A stretch of 64,000 nucleotides of DNA from Paenibacillus dendritiformis (GCF_021654795.1 NZ_AP025344.1:3286501-3350500), one strand, 5' to 3'. Shown: positions 53,501-62,537, counted from the stretch's first letter. Notes: a model not told the origin generated them from the sequence alone. Made by a program: numbers and translations.

Positions 53501-53619
53501 TCCCGGTTCTCCCTTGAACTATATTCAAACATTTTCTATATCAGCTCCATCGCATGAATCAATGAAAAACAGAGACATAGCTTCTCCCTGTCATTTTAAT
53601 GTTTTTTTCTATTATTTCT

Positions 53620-54010
53620 TTATTTCCTTGCAAAATCTATCCTTCTCCCCATAATCATCGTCCATTGCACATCGAAGTTATCGTCCAAGAGGACGAGATC
53701 GGCCTGACAACCGGGAGCGATTCGGCCTGTATGATGAGTCCCGAGGATATCGGCAGGGGTTGTAGCCGCCATTTGCACCGCATCGGTTAACGGGATTCCG
53801 AGCTCGACCGTCAATTGCAATGATGGCATGCCGGAAAGGCGAAGTATGCCCTTCCCGGGCTAAAAATTGGATCAGTCTAAGATCTTTTTCATTCAGTTCC
53901 TTCGATTCTTTCGCATAGGACACCCTTGCGGCATTCACCACGGTCAGATCGGATCCCATGTGATCGACTAACCTCACATAACCTTTATCCAGCACCTGCT
54001 TCATCGTCAT
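53620..54010 (-). pseudogene. Chimeric scar: ThyX N terminus joined to NagA C terminus
   Basis: From ATG 54010 the frame reads VLDKGYVRLVDHMGSDLTVV and RVSYAKESKELNEKDLRLIQ, then FLAREGHTSPFRHA: the first 60 residues of flavin-dependent thymidylate synthase ThyX. At about 53828 this stops and another frame begins SLQLTVELGIPLTDAVQMAA, then TPADILG, GRIAPGCQADLVLLDDNF and WTMIMGRRIDF: the C terminus of N-acetylglucosamine-6-phosphate deacetylase NagA. A deletion must have joined the two genes out of frame. Neither product can work. Confidence 0.85.
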
Positions 54011-54011
54011 C

Positions 54012-54245
54012 CCGGTTTCTCTCCTTTGTCTTGTTTCAAGAAATTTTTTTGTAGTAACGTTTGAACATCTGATAGGACGGATGCCATCCGTTCAAGGTTC
54101 ATGACACGCTGCACGAATTCGCTCCATAGTTTATTCTCGGTTCTCAGTTGAAAATCCTGTCAACATGGAGAGGATAAAGCAACTCATGATTCGAATGCCC
54201 GAATCCAAAAGGAGCTAGCGTGATGCAGCTGCTCCTTGTAGCGGT
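54012..54245. other. Intergenic stretch, nothing recognised
   Basis: Holds the old promoter/leader of the thyX fragment and about 150 bases with no frame or repeat that I can support. Confidence 0.3.
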
Positions 54246-54611
54246 TTATCTATTCCATTCTTTACTTACAATATATGTATAGCTGCCATCTCGTTCATAC
54301 GATACATGGCCATAATAGACCTGGACTCGGAACTCTCTGGAAATGATGCTGCCAATCTCCTCGATGGGCAGATTCATATTTTGTATGATCAAGATAATCG
54401 GGCATTCATATAAGCCCTGCTCCCAATTATGTTCCCTCGAAATATTGAAATAAGGTCCTGTTTCATCTTGCTCTTCGGAATCACTTTCACACCACTCCCA
54501 CGTATCCTCATAGTCCCGCTCATAACGAGGCAAGTTCAGTGCCATTTGAAGCTCTCTTGCAATGTCATGCAGTTCTCTTTCGCAAAAAAACCAGAATTTG
54601 TTATGCTGCAT
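54246..54611 (-). CDS. Hypothetical acidic protein
   Basis: A 121-residue protein, very acidic in the middle (YERDYEDTWEWCESDSEEQDE). It begins MQHNKFWFFCERELHDIARELQMAL and ends with beta-like segments (VQVYYGHVSYERDGSYTYIV). Small, acidic and followed by the fragment of another such protein, it could be an immunity-type protein, but this is only a guess. Ribosome site is weak. Confidence 0.6.
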   Translation of the reverse strand: MQHNKFWFFCERELHDIARELQMALNLPRYERDYEDTWEWCESDSEEQDETGPYFNISREHNWEQGLYECPIILIIQNMNLPIEEIGSIISREFRVQVYYGHVSYERDGSYTYIVSKEWNR

Positions 54612-54662
54612 CCCTATTCTCCCAACGTAACATTTCAGATATTCATATCCCGAAGATGATCC

Positions 54663-54786
54663 TTACTTCACCCAATCTGCGAGTCGTTCATTGTCCTTCA
54701 AGACATCCCGTTTGTAATAGTACACCTTCTGCCAAGCATAATCGACTTCTCCGGCCGAAATATAGAATCTCGTGTTGAAGCTCACG
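54663..54786 (-). pseudogene. C-terminal remnant of an unidentified protein
   Basis: The frame reads FNTRFYISAGEVDYAWQKVY then YYKRDVLKDNERLADWVK to a stop; no start or upstream part exists since the divergent DUF421 gene promoter begins here. Coding-like but unidentified. Confidence 0.35.
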
Positions 54787-54870
54787 TCTTTCCCTTCATT
54801 GAAAATAGACACTCAGCGAATATTTCTTCTTCTCTATGGGGAAAATCCCATCATTAGGAGGTGTTTTCTA

Positions 54871-55560
54871 ATGGAAATCATGGGCCGGACTCTATTCGCA
54901 TTTATATCCTTACTTCTATTCAGCCGCCTGCTGGGCAAAAAGCAAATGAGCCATATCACGCTTTTTAATTACATTACCGGCATAACATTCGGATCTATTG
55001 CAGCTGCGATGGCGGTAGACAAATTTATTTCCATTCATGAGGGTATTATCAGTTTAGCGGTATGGAGTATTTTAACGATAGGCGTCAGCAAGCTCTCCTT
55101 AAAGTTCCCGCGCATCCGTGTGCTGCTCGACGGGGAGCCAACCATCGTCATTAAAAAAGGAAAAATTCTAGAAAAAACGATGGCCGAAACCCATTTAAAC
55201 ATGGATGACTTGAGCATGCTGCTTCGGGAGAAAGACATCTTCTCAATCAAAGATGTTGAATATGCGGTCCTAGAACCGCATGGCAGGATCAGCGTTCTCA
55301 AAAAAAAGGAGAAACAAGCTGCCACCAGAGAGGATTTAAAACTGCAGACTGAACCTCTGCAATATATGCCGACTGAGATTATTGTCGATGGATCCGTGGT
55401 GACAAAAAATCTTCGTGATCTGAATTTGTCACATGAGTGGCTGGAGAAAGCGCTGCACAAAGCCGGAAGTTCACTCGCTCATATTCAACAAATTTTCTAT
55501 GCGGAACTCCAAAGCGACGGCACGCTTCATATTGACAAAAGAAGCGACAACGTACGCTGA
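54871..55560 (+). CDS. DUF421-family membrane protein (YetF-like)
   Basis: A 229-residue protein. ATG at 54871 has AGGAGGTG upstream at good spacing. Three hydrophobic helices (about 5-20, 32-50, 58-78) with FSRLLGKKQMSHITLFNYITGITFGSIAA, then the soluble DUF421 part (RVLLDGEPTIVIKKGKILEKTMAETHLNMDDLSMLLREKDI) and a C-terminal beta domain. Members occur widely in spore formers; some relatives affect spore germination or the envelope. Role here unknown. Confidence 0.9.
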   Translation: MEIMGRTLFAFISLLLFSRLLGKKQMSHITLFNYITGITFGSIAAAMAVDKFISIHEGIISLAVWSILTIGVSKLSLKFPRIRVLLDGEPTIVIKKGKILEKTMAETHLNMDDLSMLLREKDIFSIKDVEYAVLEPHGRISVLKKKEKQAATREDLKLQTEPLQYMPTEIIVDGSVVTKNLRDLNLSHEWLEKALHKAGSSLAHIQQIFYAELQSDGTLHIDKRSDNVR

Positions 55561-55605
55561 ACTTACCCGCTCAGCCCCGAAACGCTGTTTTTGTATCGTT
55601 AGCGT

Positions 55606-56601
55606 TCAACGGACCTTCTTAAGATGACAGGCTTGCGCTGCCGCGTTCGCCTTCCCGAGTTCGCTCGGATTATAGCCATAGGTTTTGCGGAATAGAGCGG
55701 CGAAATGGCTTATATTATGGTAGCCGACCATGAGGGCCGCTTCGCTCACATTGCCTTCTCCTTGCTCCAAAATTTTCCGTGCTTCATTCATTCGCAGCGC
55801 TCGCACATAACCGAATACGGTCGTGCCGAACAATTCCTTGAAGCCAAGCTTGAGCTTATAATCATTCAAGCCCGCCAATCTGGCAAGCTCAAGCAAGCTC
55901 GGAGGCTTCCTCCAGCAATGGGTCAATATTTCTCGCGCTTCGTGAAGACACCGGATATCCTCGGCGTTCAGCTTGGACAGCTCCGTTCGGACCCGTTCCT
56001 CCTTTTGCGCCCCGTCCAGGTGATGGACCAGCAGTTCATTCGCTTTCCCTTCCAGATACAACTTCCGGAGGCTTCCTTGATAAGGGCATTGCGCCATTTG
56101 TTCCACGATAGGAGCAATGTGGGGAGAACCCGCCGTCTGTCTGCAGTACGTGGAGTCATCCGTCAGCCGGGCCACATCAGGATGCAGTTCGTGGAACTGG
56201 CGCACATCCAGCCGGAGCTCCATATGCCATAACCGTTCCTGCGGATACAGCTCCGCATGCACCTTCGAATCCCGGATGAAGATAAAATTGGACACGCCGG
56301 GAGCCAGCCCGTAGCTTGAAGCCCGGCCCCCGGCATCCCAGCATCCTTGGCCCGAAAATGTATACGTAATCTCCAGATGAGGATATTGGATCCCGACATC
56401 CATCGTCACCGGCTCGGACAGACTCGCTTCGAACCAATTGAGTTCCATTCCACGCCGCAGCACAATCCGCTGGACACGCCCCGTGCCGCCCAGAATCGGA
56501 ACAGTGTACCGATATTGTTCTTGCGGATCCGTCGACGGTGATATATCGCTTAACTGCGCAAAGACACCGTCTAAATTTCGTGCATTTAGTTGCAGCTTCA
56601 A
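55606..56601 (-). CDS. PchR-like AraC-family regulator, probably iron-responsive
   Basis: A 331-residue regulator. The C-terminal two-HTH AraC domain (about 225-325) reads SLLELARLAGLNDYKLKLGFKELFGTTVFGYVRALRMNEARKIL...VSEAALMVGYHNISHFAALFRKTYGYNPSEL. The N-terminal domain has the PchR-type order (VQRIVLRRGMELNWFEA, LEITYTFSGQG, WHMELRLDVRQFHELHP). PchR-type proteins activate siderophore uptake or synthesis genes. A Fur box lies 144 bases upstream of the start, which supports this. No siderophore genes are in the window. Confidence 0.88.
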   Translation of the reverse strand: MKLQLNARNLDGVFAQLSDISPSTDPQEQYRYTVPILGGTGRVQRIVLRRGMELNWFEASLSEPVTMDVGIQYPHLEITYTFSGQGCWDAGGRASSYGLAPGVSNFIFIRDSKVHAELYPQERLWHMELRLDVRQFHELHPDVARLTDDSTYCRQTAGSPHIAPIVEQMAQCPYQGSLRKLYLEGKANELLVHHLDGAQKEERVRTELSKLNAEDIRCLHEAREILTHCWRKPPSLLELARLAGLNDYKLKLGFKELFGTTVFGYVRALRMNEARKILEQGEGNVSEAALMVGYHNISHFAALFRKTYGYNPSELGKANAAAQACHLKKVR

Positions 56602-56744
56602 CTTTTCCCCTCTCTTCCTCGCATCACAATTAGGAGGCTCTCCATAAGGAGTTTACACTAAACATACCAACCATATATTGTATGCTTACATTTTTTTTGC
56701 TCAAGGAAAACACGACCTCTCAATCCCATATATTACAGCTTACT

Positions 56745-56759
56745 TGATAATGATTCTCA
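56745..56759. promoter_or_regulatory. Fur box upstream of the AraC regulator
   Basis: TGATAAT-G-ATTCTCA matches the Fur 7-1-7 consensus with one mismatch and resembles the box at 47063-47077. It lies 144 bases upstream of the AraC start codon, between it and the terminator of mtaD. Confidence 0.7.
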
Positions 56760-56788
56760 ATGTCAAATATGATCATGCCTCTCCGAAC

Positions 56789-56833
56789 AAAAAATCGCCT
56801 TCTGCCCAGCCGTCAATGCGGAGCAGAAGGCGA
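56789..56833 (-). terminator. Terminator of mtaD
   Basis: On the minus strand TCGCCTTCTGC / GCAGAAGGCGA forms an 11-base perfect stem followed by TTTTTTG, 12 bases past the stop codon. Confidence 0.85.
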
Positions 56834-56844
56834 TCCTGCATTAT

Positions 56845-58134
56845 TTATATTCCCGCTACGATGCGTCTGGCCCGGGTGGAAGCCTGACGCAGTACTTCAT
56901 CCTCGTCGATTGTTACCAGCTGCCGATGCCTCATCAGAACCTTCCCGTTCACGATGGTCGTGTCGACATCCGCTCCGTTCGCGCTGTATGCGAGCAGCGA
57001 CTCGAGCTGATGGACGGGCTGCAAATGCGGCTTGTTCACATCCACGAGGATCAGGTCGGCGCGCTTGCCGGCTTCGAGCGTCCCTGCTTCGCGATCGATA
57101 TTCAATAGCTTGGCGCTCTCCCGGGTAGCCATGCGCAGCGCCTGGCCGGCAGACAGCATCGTCGGATCGCCGCAGTCCAGCTTTTGCAGCCAGGCCGCCG
57201 CCTTGATCTCCTCGAACATGTCCACCGTGGCGGCGCTGCCGGCGCCGTCGGTTCCCAAGCCAACCACAATCCCTTGGTTCATCATGTCCAAGACCGGCGC
57301 AATCCCGCAGCCCAGCTTCAAGTTGCTGACCGGATTATGCGCCACGCCGCCGCGCATGTCTCTCAACAGCCCGATGTCTCCCCGCGTCATATGCACGCCA
57401 TGCGCCAAGAGAACATGTGCCTTGTCGAACAGGCCGATATTGTATAAGTATTCGGCGGGCGTCACGTTATATTTTTCGCGGATGGACATCACTTCTTCTA
57501 TCGTCTCAGCCAGGTGGATATGGATCGGAAGGCGCATCTCTTCGGCAAGCCTGACGATGCGCTTCAGCGGTTCGGGCGGACAAGTATATGGCGCATGGGG
57601 AGCAAGCATCGTCGTAATTCTGCCGTCCGCCTTTCCGTTCCATCGCTCGATGAGTCCAAGCGCTTCCGTCAATCGCTGGCCCCCGTCGTCCTGCAGAAAT
57701 ACCATTCCTCTGGACAAAGAGGCCCGCATGCCCACTTCGTCCACCGCAGCGGCGATTTCATCCATATGAATGTACATATCTGCAAAAGCGGTCGTGCCCG
57801 ATTTGATCATTTCCGCCATCGACAGCTTGGCGCCCCAATAAATATCTTCAGGCGTCATGTTCGCTTCGGCGGGCAGCATTTTGCGTTCCAGCCAATCCAT
57901 TAGCTTGAGGTCATCCGAGAAGCCCCGCAGCAAGCTCATCGGAGTGTGTTGGTGCGCATTAATTAAGCCAGGCATTGCCGCCATTCCTTGGCCATCCCAC
58001 ACTTCGTCGGCATCCACATCCAGGGCAGGCCCGATTTGTTGAATCGTATCCCCTGCGAGATGGATATCACCATGGAACGGGGCGTCCCCCTCTTTCATCG
58101 TCACGATGATCACATTTTTGATGAGCGTATTCAT
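56845..58134 (-). CDS. mtaD: 5'-methylthioadenosine/S-adenosylhomocysteine deaminase
   Basis: A 429-residue amidohydrolase. ATG at 58134 (MNTLIKNVIIVTM) has GGAGGA before it. Metal and catalytic residues are His61 and His63 (NAHQHTPMSLLRG), IHIHLAET, LLAHGVHM and GLGTDGAGSAATVDMFEEIKAA, the pattern of MtaD/TrzN-like deaminases that act on methylthioadenosine and SAH in methionine salvage. Preceded on the same strand by a MurB-like gene after 73 bases. Confidence 0.88.
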   Translation of the reverse strand: MNTLIKNVIIVTMKEGDAPFHGDIHLAGDTIQQIGPALDVDADEVWDGQGMAAMPGLINAHQHTPMSLLRGFSDDLKLMDWLERKMLPAEANMTPEDIYWGAKLSMAEMIKSGTTAFADMYIHMDEIAAAVDEVGMRASLSRGMVFLQDDGGQRLTEALGLIERWNGKADGRITTMLAPHAPYTCPPEPLKRIVRLAEEMRLPIHIHLAETIEEVMSIREKYNVTPAEYLYNIGLFDKAHVLLAHGVHMTRGDIGLLRDMRGGVAHNPVSNLKLGCGIAPVLDMMNQGIVVGLGTDGAGSAATVDMFEEIKAAAWLQKLDCGDPTMLSAGQALRMATRESAKLLNIDREAGTLEAGKRADLILVDVNKPHLQPVHQLESLLAYSANGADVDTTIVNGKVLMRHRQLVTIDEDEVLRQASTRARRIVAGI

Positions 58135-58207
58135 CGGCAGTCCTCCTCCACATGCAAGATAACTTGAGGATAGACTATGACGTAACGTAAAGGTCAATCC
58201 GGTCGTC

Positions 58208-59245
58208 TTATTTATCTTCCGGAACGATAACCACTTCGGGCTCGGGAATAAAACCGAAATGCCGGTAAATCCCCTCAGAGATGATATCCTTCAAATAAAG
58301 GATGTCGGATGCCGTCGCATCGCGATGGTTCAAAATCATATTGCCATGATACGGCGAAATCATCGCCCCGCCATGAGCGAGTCCTTTTAAGTTCAGCCTA
58401 TCGACGAGAGCGCCGATCGAGGCGCCTGCCGCGTAGTTATTTTTAAAAAAAGAACCGCAAGATCGGGAAGTAAAATGCCGGTTCCCCGTCCGGTACTTAT
58501 CGATGTCCGACAGTTGCCCAGGTAAGGCGTGATGTCTAAGCTCAAGCCCCTTCACTTCATTGGAAAAGAAAGAATAAAATTGAGACAGCGACGACAGCTG
58601 GCCGCTCCCTTCCTTATATCTCTCCAGGATGCCTCCAAGTTCGCTCTCTGCCGGTTCATCAAGCTCGGGAACCCGAATCTCCGCACCGACGATAATCCAT
58701 GGTTTCTGCTGAAAAATCGATTGTTTATAGGAGAACTGGCAATCTTCGGCACGGATGACTTGCAGAGACAGCCCCGGGTCGGTAACATCCACATAATAAA
58801 CCTTCTCTATCTTGTCTCCCATCTGATCATCGTGATACTTCGCATTCATATAAATACCGGCGCCCACGCAGCCCGGCAGCAAATATGTAAAATGAAGCCC
58901 GGATGTTCCCCAGATCAAACCTGCGACAGACAGCATCGACAGAGGCAATCCGGAAGAAATAAACCAAGCGGAGCCGTCAATCTGTCTGATCTCGGCAAAG
59001 TTCTTCAATGAAATATAGACGGTTCCCTTCCGCGGCCGCTCCGGAAACAGAATGTTCGTCCCCATGCCGAACACGAAATACTCCATCCCGTACGTTTTGC
59101 ACCCTTCCAAGATGGCCATAAACTGCTCCGCCGTTTCCGGCATCGCAAAATAATCCGCCTCCCCTCCGATTCCATAAGAAGAATGCTCCGCTAACCGCAC
59201 TTGACGTTTGCACAATGTATGAAAAAGCTGATGGCGATCATTCAT
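58208..59245 (-). CDS. murB: MurB-like UDP-N-acetylenolpyruvoylglucosamine reductase, divergent paralogue
   Basis: A 345-residue flavoprotein of the MurB family: SSYGIGGEADYFAMPE and FGMGTNILF in the FAD domain, LLPGCVGAGIYMNA, RSCGSFFKNNYA (the catalytic Ser) and the final PEPEVVIV with the Glu. It is longer than typical Gram-positive MurB (about 300) through an extra segment at about 205-260. Substitutions such as KNN for KNP and AGI for GGA suggest a second, specialised copy rather than the housekeeping enzyme. Start ATG at 59245 has a weak ribosome site. Confidence 0.78.
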   Translation of the reverse strand: MNDRHQLFHTLCKRQVRLAEHSSYGIGGEADYFAMPETAEQFMAILEGCKTYGMEYFVFGMGTNILFPERPRKGTVYISLKNFAEIRQIDGSAWFISSGLPLSMLSVAGLIWGTSGLHFTYLLPGCVGAGIYMNAKYHDDQMGDKIEKVYYVDVTDPGLSLQVIRAEDCQFSYKQSIFQQKPWIIVGAEIRVPELDEPAESELGGILERYKEGSGQLSSLSQFYSFFSNEVKGLELRHHALPGQLSDIDKYRTGNRHFTSRSCGSFFKNNYAAGASIGALVDRLNLKGLAHGGAMISPYHGNMILNHRDATASDILYLKDIISEGIYRHFGFIPEPEVVIVPEDK

Positions 59246-59473
59246 CGCTGTGAAATAACCCCTTTCGAACGAGACGCGTTAGATTTACCAATGCAGGTCT
59301 TTTTCATTATACATTACAATATTGCAAATCGTTCGCAAGCCCTCTTTCAGCCACTGGGGTGCTGCTGCATCGGGCATTCTCCTTTTCGAGCTAATCAGAA
59401 CGAGAATCATTCTCCTTTTCTCTTTTCTCCTTCCATGTTCGATTCAAATTCGCCCCCAAGTTTGGCTGCCGCA

Positions 59474-59520
59474 TAAAAACAGCCGATTGCTCATAAAAAA
59501 CGAACAGGCGACTGTTTTTA
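59474..59520. terminator. Bidirectional terminator candidate
   Basis: AAAAACAGCCG and CGACTGTTTTTA can pair across about 24 bases, between the copper-protein remnant and the MurB gene. Confidence 0.5.
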
Positions 59521-59524
59521 TTTA

Positions 59525-59748
59525 TTTTCGCCGTTCACCTGAACTTATCCTTGCATCGAGGCAAATGCCCTGCACTCCTGGGCGCAATTCAGACAGATCC
59601 TGCTGCACATCTCTCGCCAAATAACATGCCATCGTCGCACAGATCGTCGCGCAATCCCGCAGCAGAAGGATCTGCCTTCTTCTGGCATGAATGTCGGGTG
59701 TGCCGAGCATAGCGGTCACCATATGCTCGCACATATTCAAGCAGCCTT
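59525..59748 (-). pseudogene. Four-helix-bundle Cys-rich (copper storage-like) protein, truncated and frameshifted
   Basis: The upstream frame reads EGCLNMCEHMVTAMLGTPDI then HARRRQILLLRDCATICATMACYLAR; a different frame then gives MCSRICLNCAQECRAFASMQG. Together they match the DUF326/Csp-type proteins (repeated CxxxC on helices: ICATMAC, CxxICxxCAxEC). The N terminus stops at 59749 where element copy D begins, and a frameshift lies near 59610. Confidence 0.7.
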
Positions 59749-60055
59749 CAGGCTGTTGGAAAACCCTTTTTTTCGGAGGGGTGAGTACCTAATCGAAACT
59801 TGGCATTCAGAGCGTCATCGCCTTCTGGAGACATCGTAATCTCCTGGGGTTTTAACGTGTGGAGGGAATTGCTGCTATTTTACAGGATTTTCGGCTCAAT
59901 GAGCCCACATTTCGAGGAATTGCTGCACGGCTACATCATTTTAGGCCCTTTTGAGCTAAGTCGAGGAGAAACGGGTGAATTTGCTGCAGTTTTACAGGAT
60001 TCCCTTTCTGATGAAGTCGTCCCTACCGAATTGCTGTATTTATGCAGGATTTTGC
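59749..60055 (+). mobile_element. Interspersed repeat element, copy D (right end missing, short subfamily)
   Basis: It starts CAGGCTGTTGG, runs through AGAGCGTCATCGCCTTCTGGAG and carries four palindromes near 59867, 59919, 59980 and 60029 with the same 50/60/50 spacing as copies A and B. It ends at the fourth palindrome without the terminal CAACAGCCTG. It lies exactly between two broken genes. Confidence 0.7.
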
Positions 60056-60217
60056 CTACAGACCGGCAACAATCTCTCCGCTAACATCCTTCAAACATAA
60101 ATTAACCTCTTCGAGCTCGGCGTTGGGCACGCATTTGGCATTGAACTCAATCAATTTGTGCAGGACATGCTTGGATTCTTCGGGTGTGCTGTGAACAAGC
60201 TTAGGGCTGTTTGTCAT
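60056..60217 (-). pseudogene. N-terminal fragment of a GNAT acetyltransferase cut by element copy D
   Basis: From ATG 60217, with AGGAGGAG before it, 53 codons read KLVHSTPEESKHVLHKLIEF, then NAKCVPNAELEEVNLCLKDV and SGEIVAGL to a stop made at the edge of element copy D. The pattern (LIExNxxxVP...LxLKDxxGEIVAG) is the start of a GNAT domain; the acetyl-CoA-binding part is absent. Confidence 0.65.
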
Positions 60218-60758
60218 CTTTCTCCTCCTGTGAAGCCTTTATATGAAATAAAACATGTTCCTTCAGTGGACTTCCTGCCTCGACTTTCGGGTGGTTGAAC
60301 GATTTAATAAAACTCATGCCGATTTTTTGCATTACGTTTTGCGAAGGCTTATTTATCTTGGCTGTAAAACTGTACACATCGCGAAAACCTAATTCATTAA
60401 ATCCATATTGCAAACAGGCGGCCGCCCCCTCGGTCGCATATCCTTTTCCCCAAGCCTCTTTTTTCAACCGCCATCCAATTTCTATGCACGGCGTGAAATC
60501 AGCCTCGAATGTCGCCCTATGAAATCCTGTCAAACCGATAAACTCTTTATTTTCCTTTACTTCCACGGCATATAGCCCATATCCGCGCTCTGTAAACTCG
60601 GCTAAAATCGCATGATAGAACTCCCTGGTTTCTTCGGAGGATAAGGTTTTAGGAAAATACCGCATAACCTGTTCATCCGCATTGAGCCGCTGAAATGGCT
60701 CCAAGTCTGTGTCTGCCCAATCGCGCAATTGCAGTCTCGATGTTTCTAAATATATCAT
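60201..60758 (-). CDS. GNAT N-acetyltransferase (RimJ/RimL-like)
   Basis: A 185-residue acetyltransferase. ATG at 60758 has GGAGGTG four bases upstream; longer starts are not needed. YLETSRLQLRDWADTDLEPFQRLNAD at the N terminus, EIGWRLKKEAWGKGYATEGAAACLQYGF for the acetyl-CoA loop and KINKPSQNVMQKIGMSFIKSF near the end. Its stop overlaps the start of the GNAT fragment downstream, so the two once formed an operon. Divergent from the MocR gene. Confidence 0.9.
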   Translation of the reverse strand: MIYLETSRLQLRDWADTDLEPFQRLNADEQVMRYFPKTLSSEETREFYHAILAEFTERGYGLYAVEVKENKEFIGLTGFHRATFEADFTPCIEIGWRLKKEAWGKGYATEGAAACLQYGFNELGFRDVYSFTAKINKPSQNVMQKIGMSFIKSFNHPKVEAGSPLKEHVLFHIKASQEEKDDKQP

Positions 60759-61028
60759 TTTACACCTCCGAAGGAAGTACGACGGTTTGTTTTGCAGCTC
60801 TCCTGCGCACGTCGCTACTATACCACATCTTGGCTGATTTTCGTAATTCGAAATCTCATGATGATGACATGCCTGCAGACCATCCAATCCATCCCCCGGA
60901 TCCCCATCCATGTTCAACATATTGCTATTTTTTCGCCAAAGATGAGCGGAGCATTGGCGCAAGCCAAATGGTATGATTAAAGAATTCTGCGAGAACCTCG
61001 ATCTTACTACAGCAGGCAGGAGGTGAAC

Positions 61029-62468
61029 ATGATGCGGATGCCTGATCGCCGCAGCAGCCAGCCTCTCTATCAACAGATAGCGGATGACATTGAACGCAGA
61101 ATCGCCTATGGCGAGTTCCCGCCAGGCAGTCTGCTGCCCTCCGAACGCAAACTAGCCGCGCAACTGGGCGTGAACCGCAGCACCGTGATTCTGGCTTACG
61201 CGGAGCTTCGCGCGTTGGGAATCATCGAGAGCCGCTCGGGAAGCGGAACCCGGGTTAGCAAGTATAAATGGGGAGCGACGCCGAAGCATACCCCCAACTG
61301 GCACCGGTATTGCGAGGGCGGAAGCTTTCTGCCGAACGTCGCTTGTCTGCGCCGTATCCGGGAAGCGCTGCAGCAGGACAGCGCATTAATCGATTTTGCG
61401 AGCGGCGAGCTGGGTGCGGACCTCTCTCCCGTGGAAGAAATCAATGCGCTGATCGATGAAAATCACTATACCGGGTATCTCGGGTATGACAATCCGCAAG
61501 GATTTTTGCCCCTTCGGGAAGCGCTCATCTCTTTTTTGAGCCAATATCGGGGCATTCAGACGACAGAGTCGTCCATCCTCATCACATCCGGATCCCAGCA
61601 ATCGTTATATTTAATTACCCAATGTCTGCTGGCCCCCGGCGATGCGGTTGCGATCGAAGATCCTTCTTACTGCTACTCGCTGCCCATGTTCCAATCGGCA
61701 GGTCTTCGCTTGTTCCGCCTTCCCGTCGGTCGGCATGGAGTCCGGCCCGAGGATGTGCGCACACTCTATAAAAAGCATCGAATCAAGATGGTCTTCCTGA
61801 ATCCGAATTACCAGAACCCGACAGGCGCCGTCCTCGACGCCGAACGGAGGGCGGAACTGTTCCATGTAACGAGCGAGTTGGGGCTGCCGATTGTCGAGGA
61901 TGATCCGTTCAGCCTGACGGCCTATGACGGCAACCCGCCGCGGTCCCTCAAGTCCATGGATTCGCTGGGCTCGGTCCTCTATATCGGCTCGTTCTCCAAA
62001 ATCGCCGCCTCCGGGCTGCGTGTCGGATGGATGGTCGCGCCGCATTCCGTCGTCGAACGGCTGGCCGATGCCAGACAGCAGATGGACTTCGGGCTGAGCG
62101 TCGTTCCGCAAAAGGTGGCTGCCCAATTCCTGAAGTCCGCCTATACCCGGCCGCATCTGGACCGGCTGCGCATGAATCTGCTCTACAAGCGGGATGCGGC
62201 AATCGAAGCGCTGCAGCGCGAGCTTCCGGGGCTGGTCAGCTTCCCGGTGCCGCAGGGGGGCTTGCACCTATGGTGTAAAATCTTGCCCGAGGTCAATGAC
62301 GGCAAGCTGCTGGAGGAAGGGATCCGCAACGGAGTCATCTTCGCGCCCGGCAGCGTATACGGCTCCGGTTCCGGCTATGTGCGCTTCACCTATGCAAGGC
62401 CGAAGGCGGAAGAGATCGCCCCGGGCCTAGCCGCGTTCGCGGCCTCTCTTCGCTCCGTTCTTGGTTAA
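61029..62468 (+). CDS. MocR-type regulator: GntR winged helix fused to a PLP aminotransferase-like domain
   Basis: A 479-residue protein. ATG at 61029 follows AGGAGGTGAAC. The GntR winged helix is at about 10-75 (PLYQQIADDIERRIAYGEFPPGSLLPSERKLAAQLGVNRSTV); residues 110-475 are a fold-type I aminotransferase domain with NPNYQNPTGAV, IVEDDPF and the PLP lysine in IGSFSKIAASGLRVGW. Members regulate vitamin B6, GABA or amino sugar metabolism in response to a PLP adduct. Target genes are not obvious; the divergent neighbour is a GNAT gene. Confidence 0.93.
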   Translation: MMRMPDRRSSQPLYQQIADDIERRIAYGEFPPGSLLPSERKLAAQLGVNRSTVILAYAELRALGIIESRSGSGTRVSKYKWGATPKHTPNWHRYCEGGSFLPNVACLRRIREALQQDSALIDFASGELGADLSPVEEINALIDENHYTGYLGYDNPQGFLPLREALISFLSQYRGIQTTESSILITSGSQQSLYLITQCLLAPGDAVAIEDPSYCYSLPMFQSAGLRLFRLPVGRHGVRPEDVRTLYKKHRIKMVFLNPNYQNPTGAVLDAERRAELFHVTSELGLPIVEDDPFSLTAYDGNPPRSLKSMDSLGSVLYIGSFSKIAASGLRVGWMVAPHSVVERLADARQQMDFGLSVVPQKVAAQFLKSAYTRPHLDRLRMNLLYKRDAAIEALQRELPGLVSFPVPQGGLHLWCKILPEVNDGKLLEEGIRNGVIFAPGSVYGSGSGYVRFTYARPKAEEIAPGLAAFAASLRSVLG

Positions 62469-62474
62469 TAAGCC

Positions 62475-62534
62475 AAAAAGGTGAATGATTGCGCTGTATA
62501 GCTGTCCTATACACGTCAATTCATTCACCTTTTT
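62475..62534. terminator. Terminator between the MocR gene and the malic enzyme remnant
   Basis: AAAAAGGTGAATGA pairs with TCATTCACCTTTTT, and TGTATAG/CTATACA pair inside. It lies between convergent genes and can serve both strands. Confidence 0.8.
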
Positions 62535-62537
62535 CAA

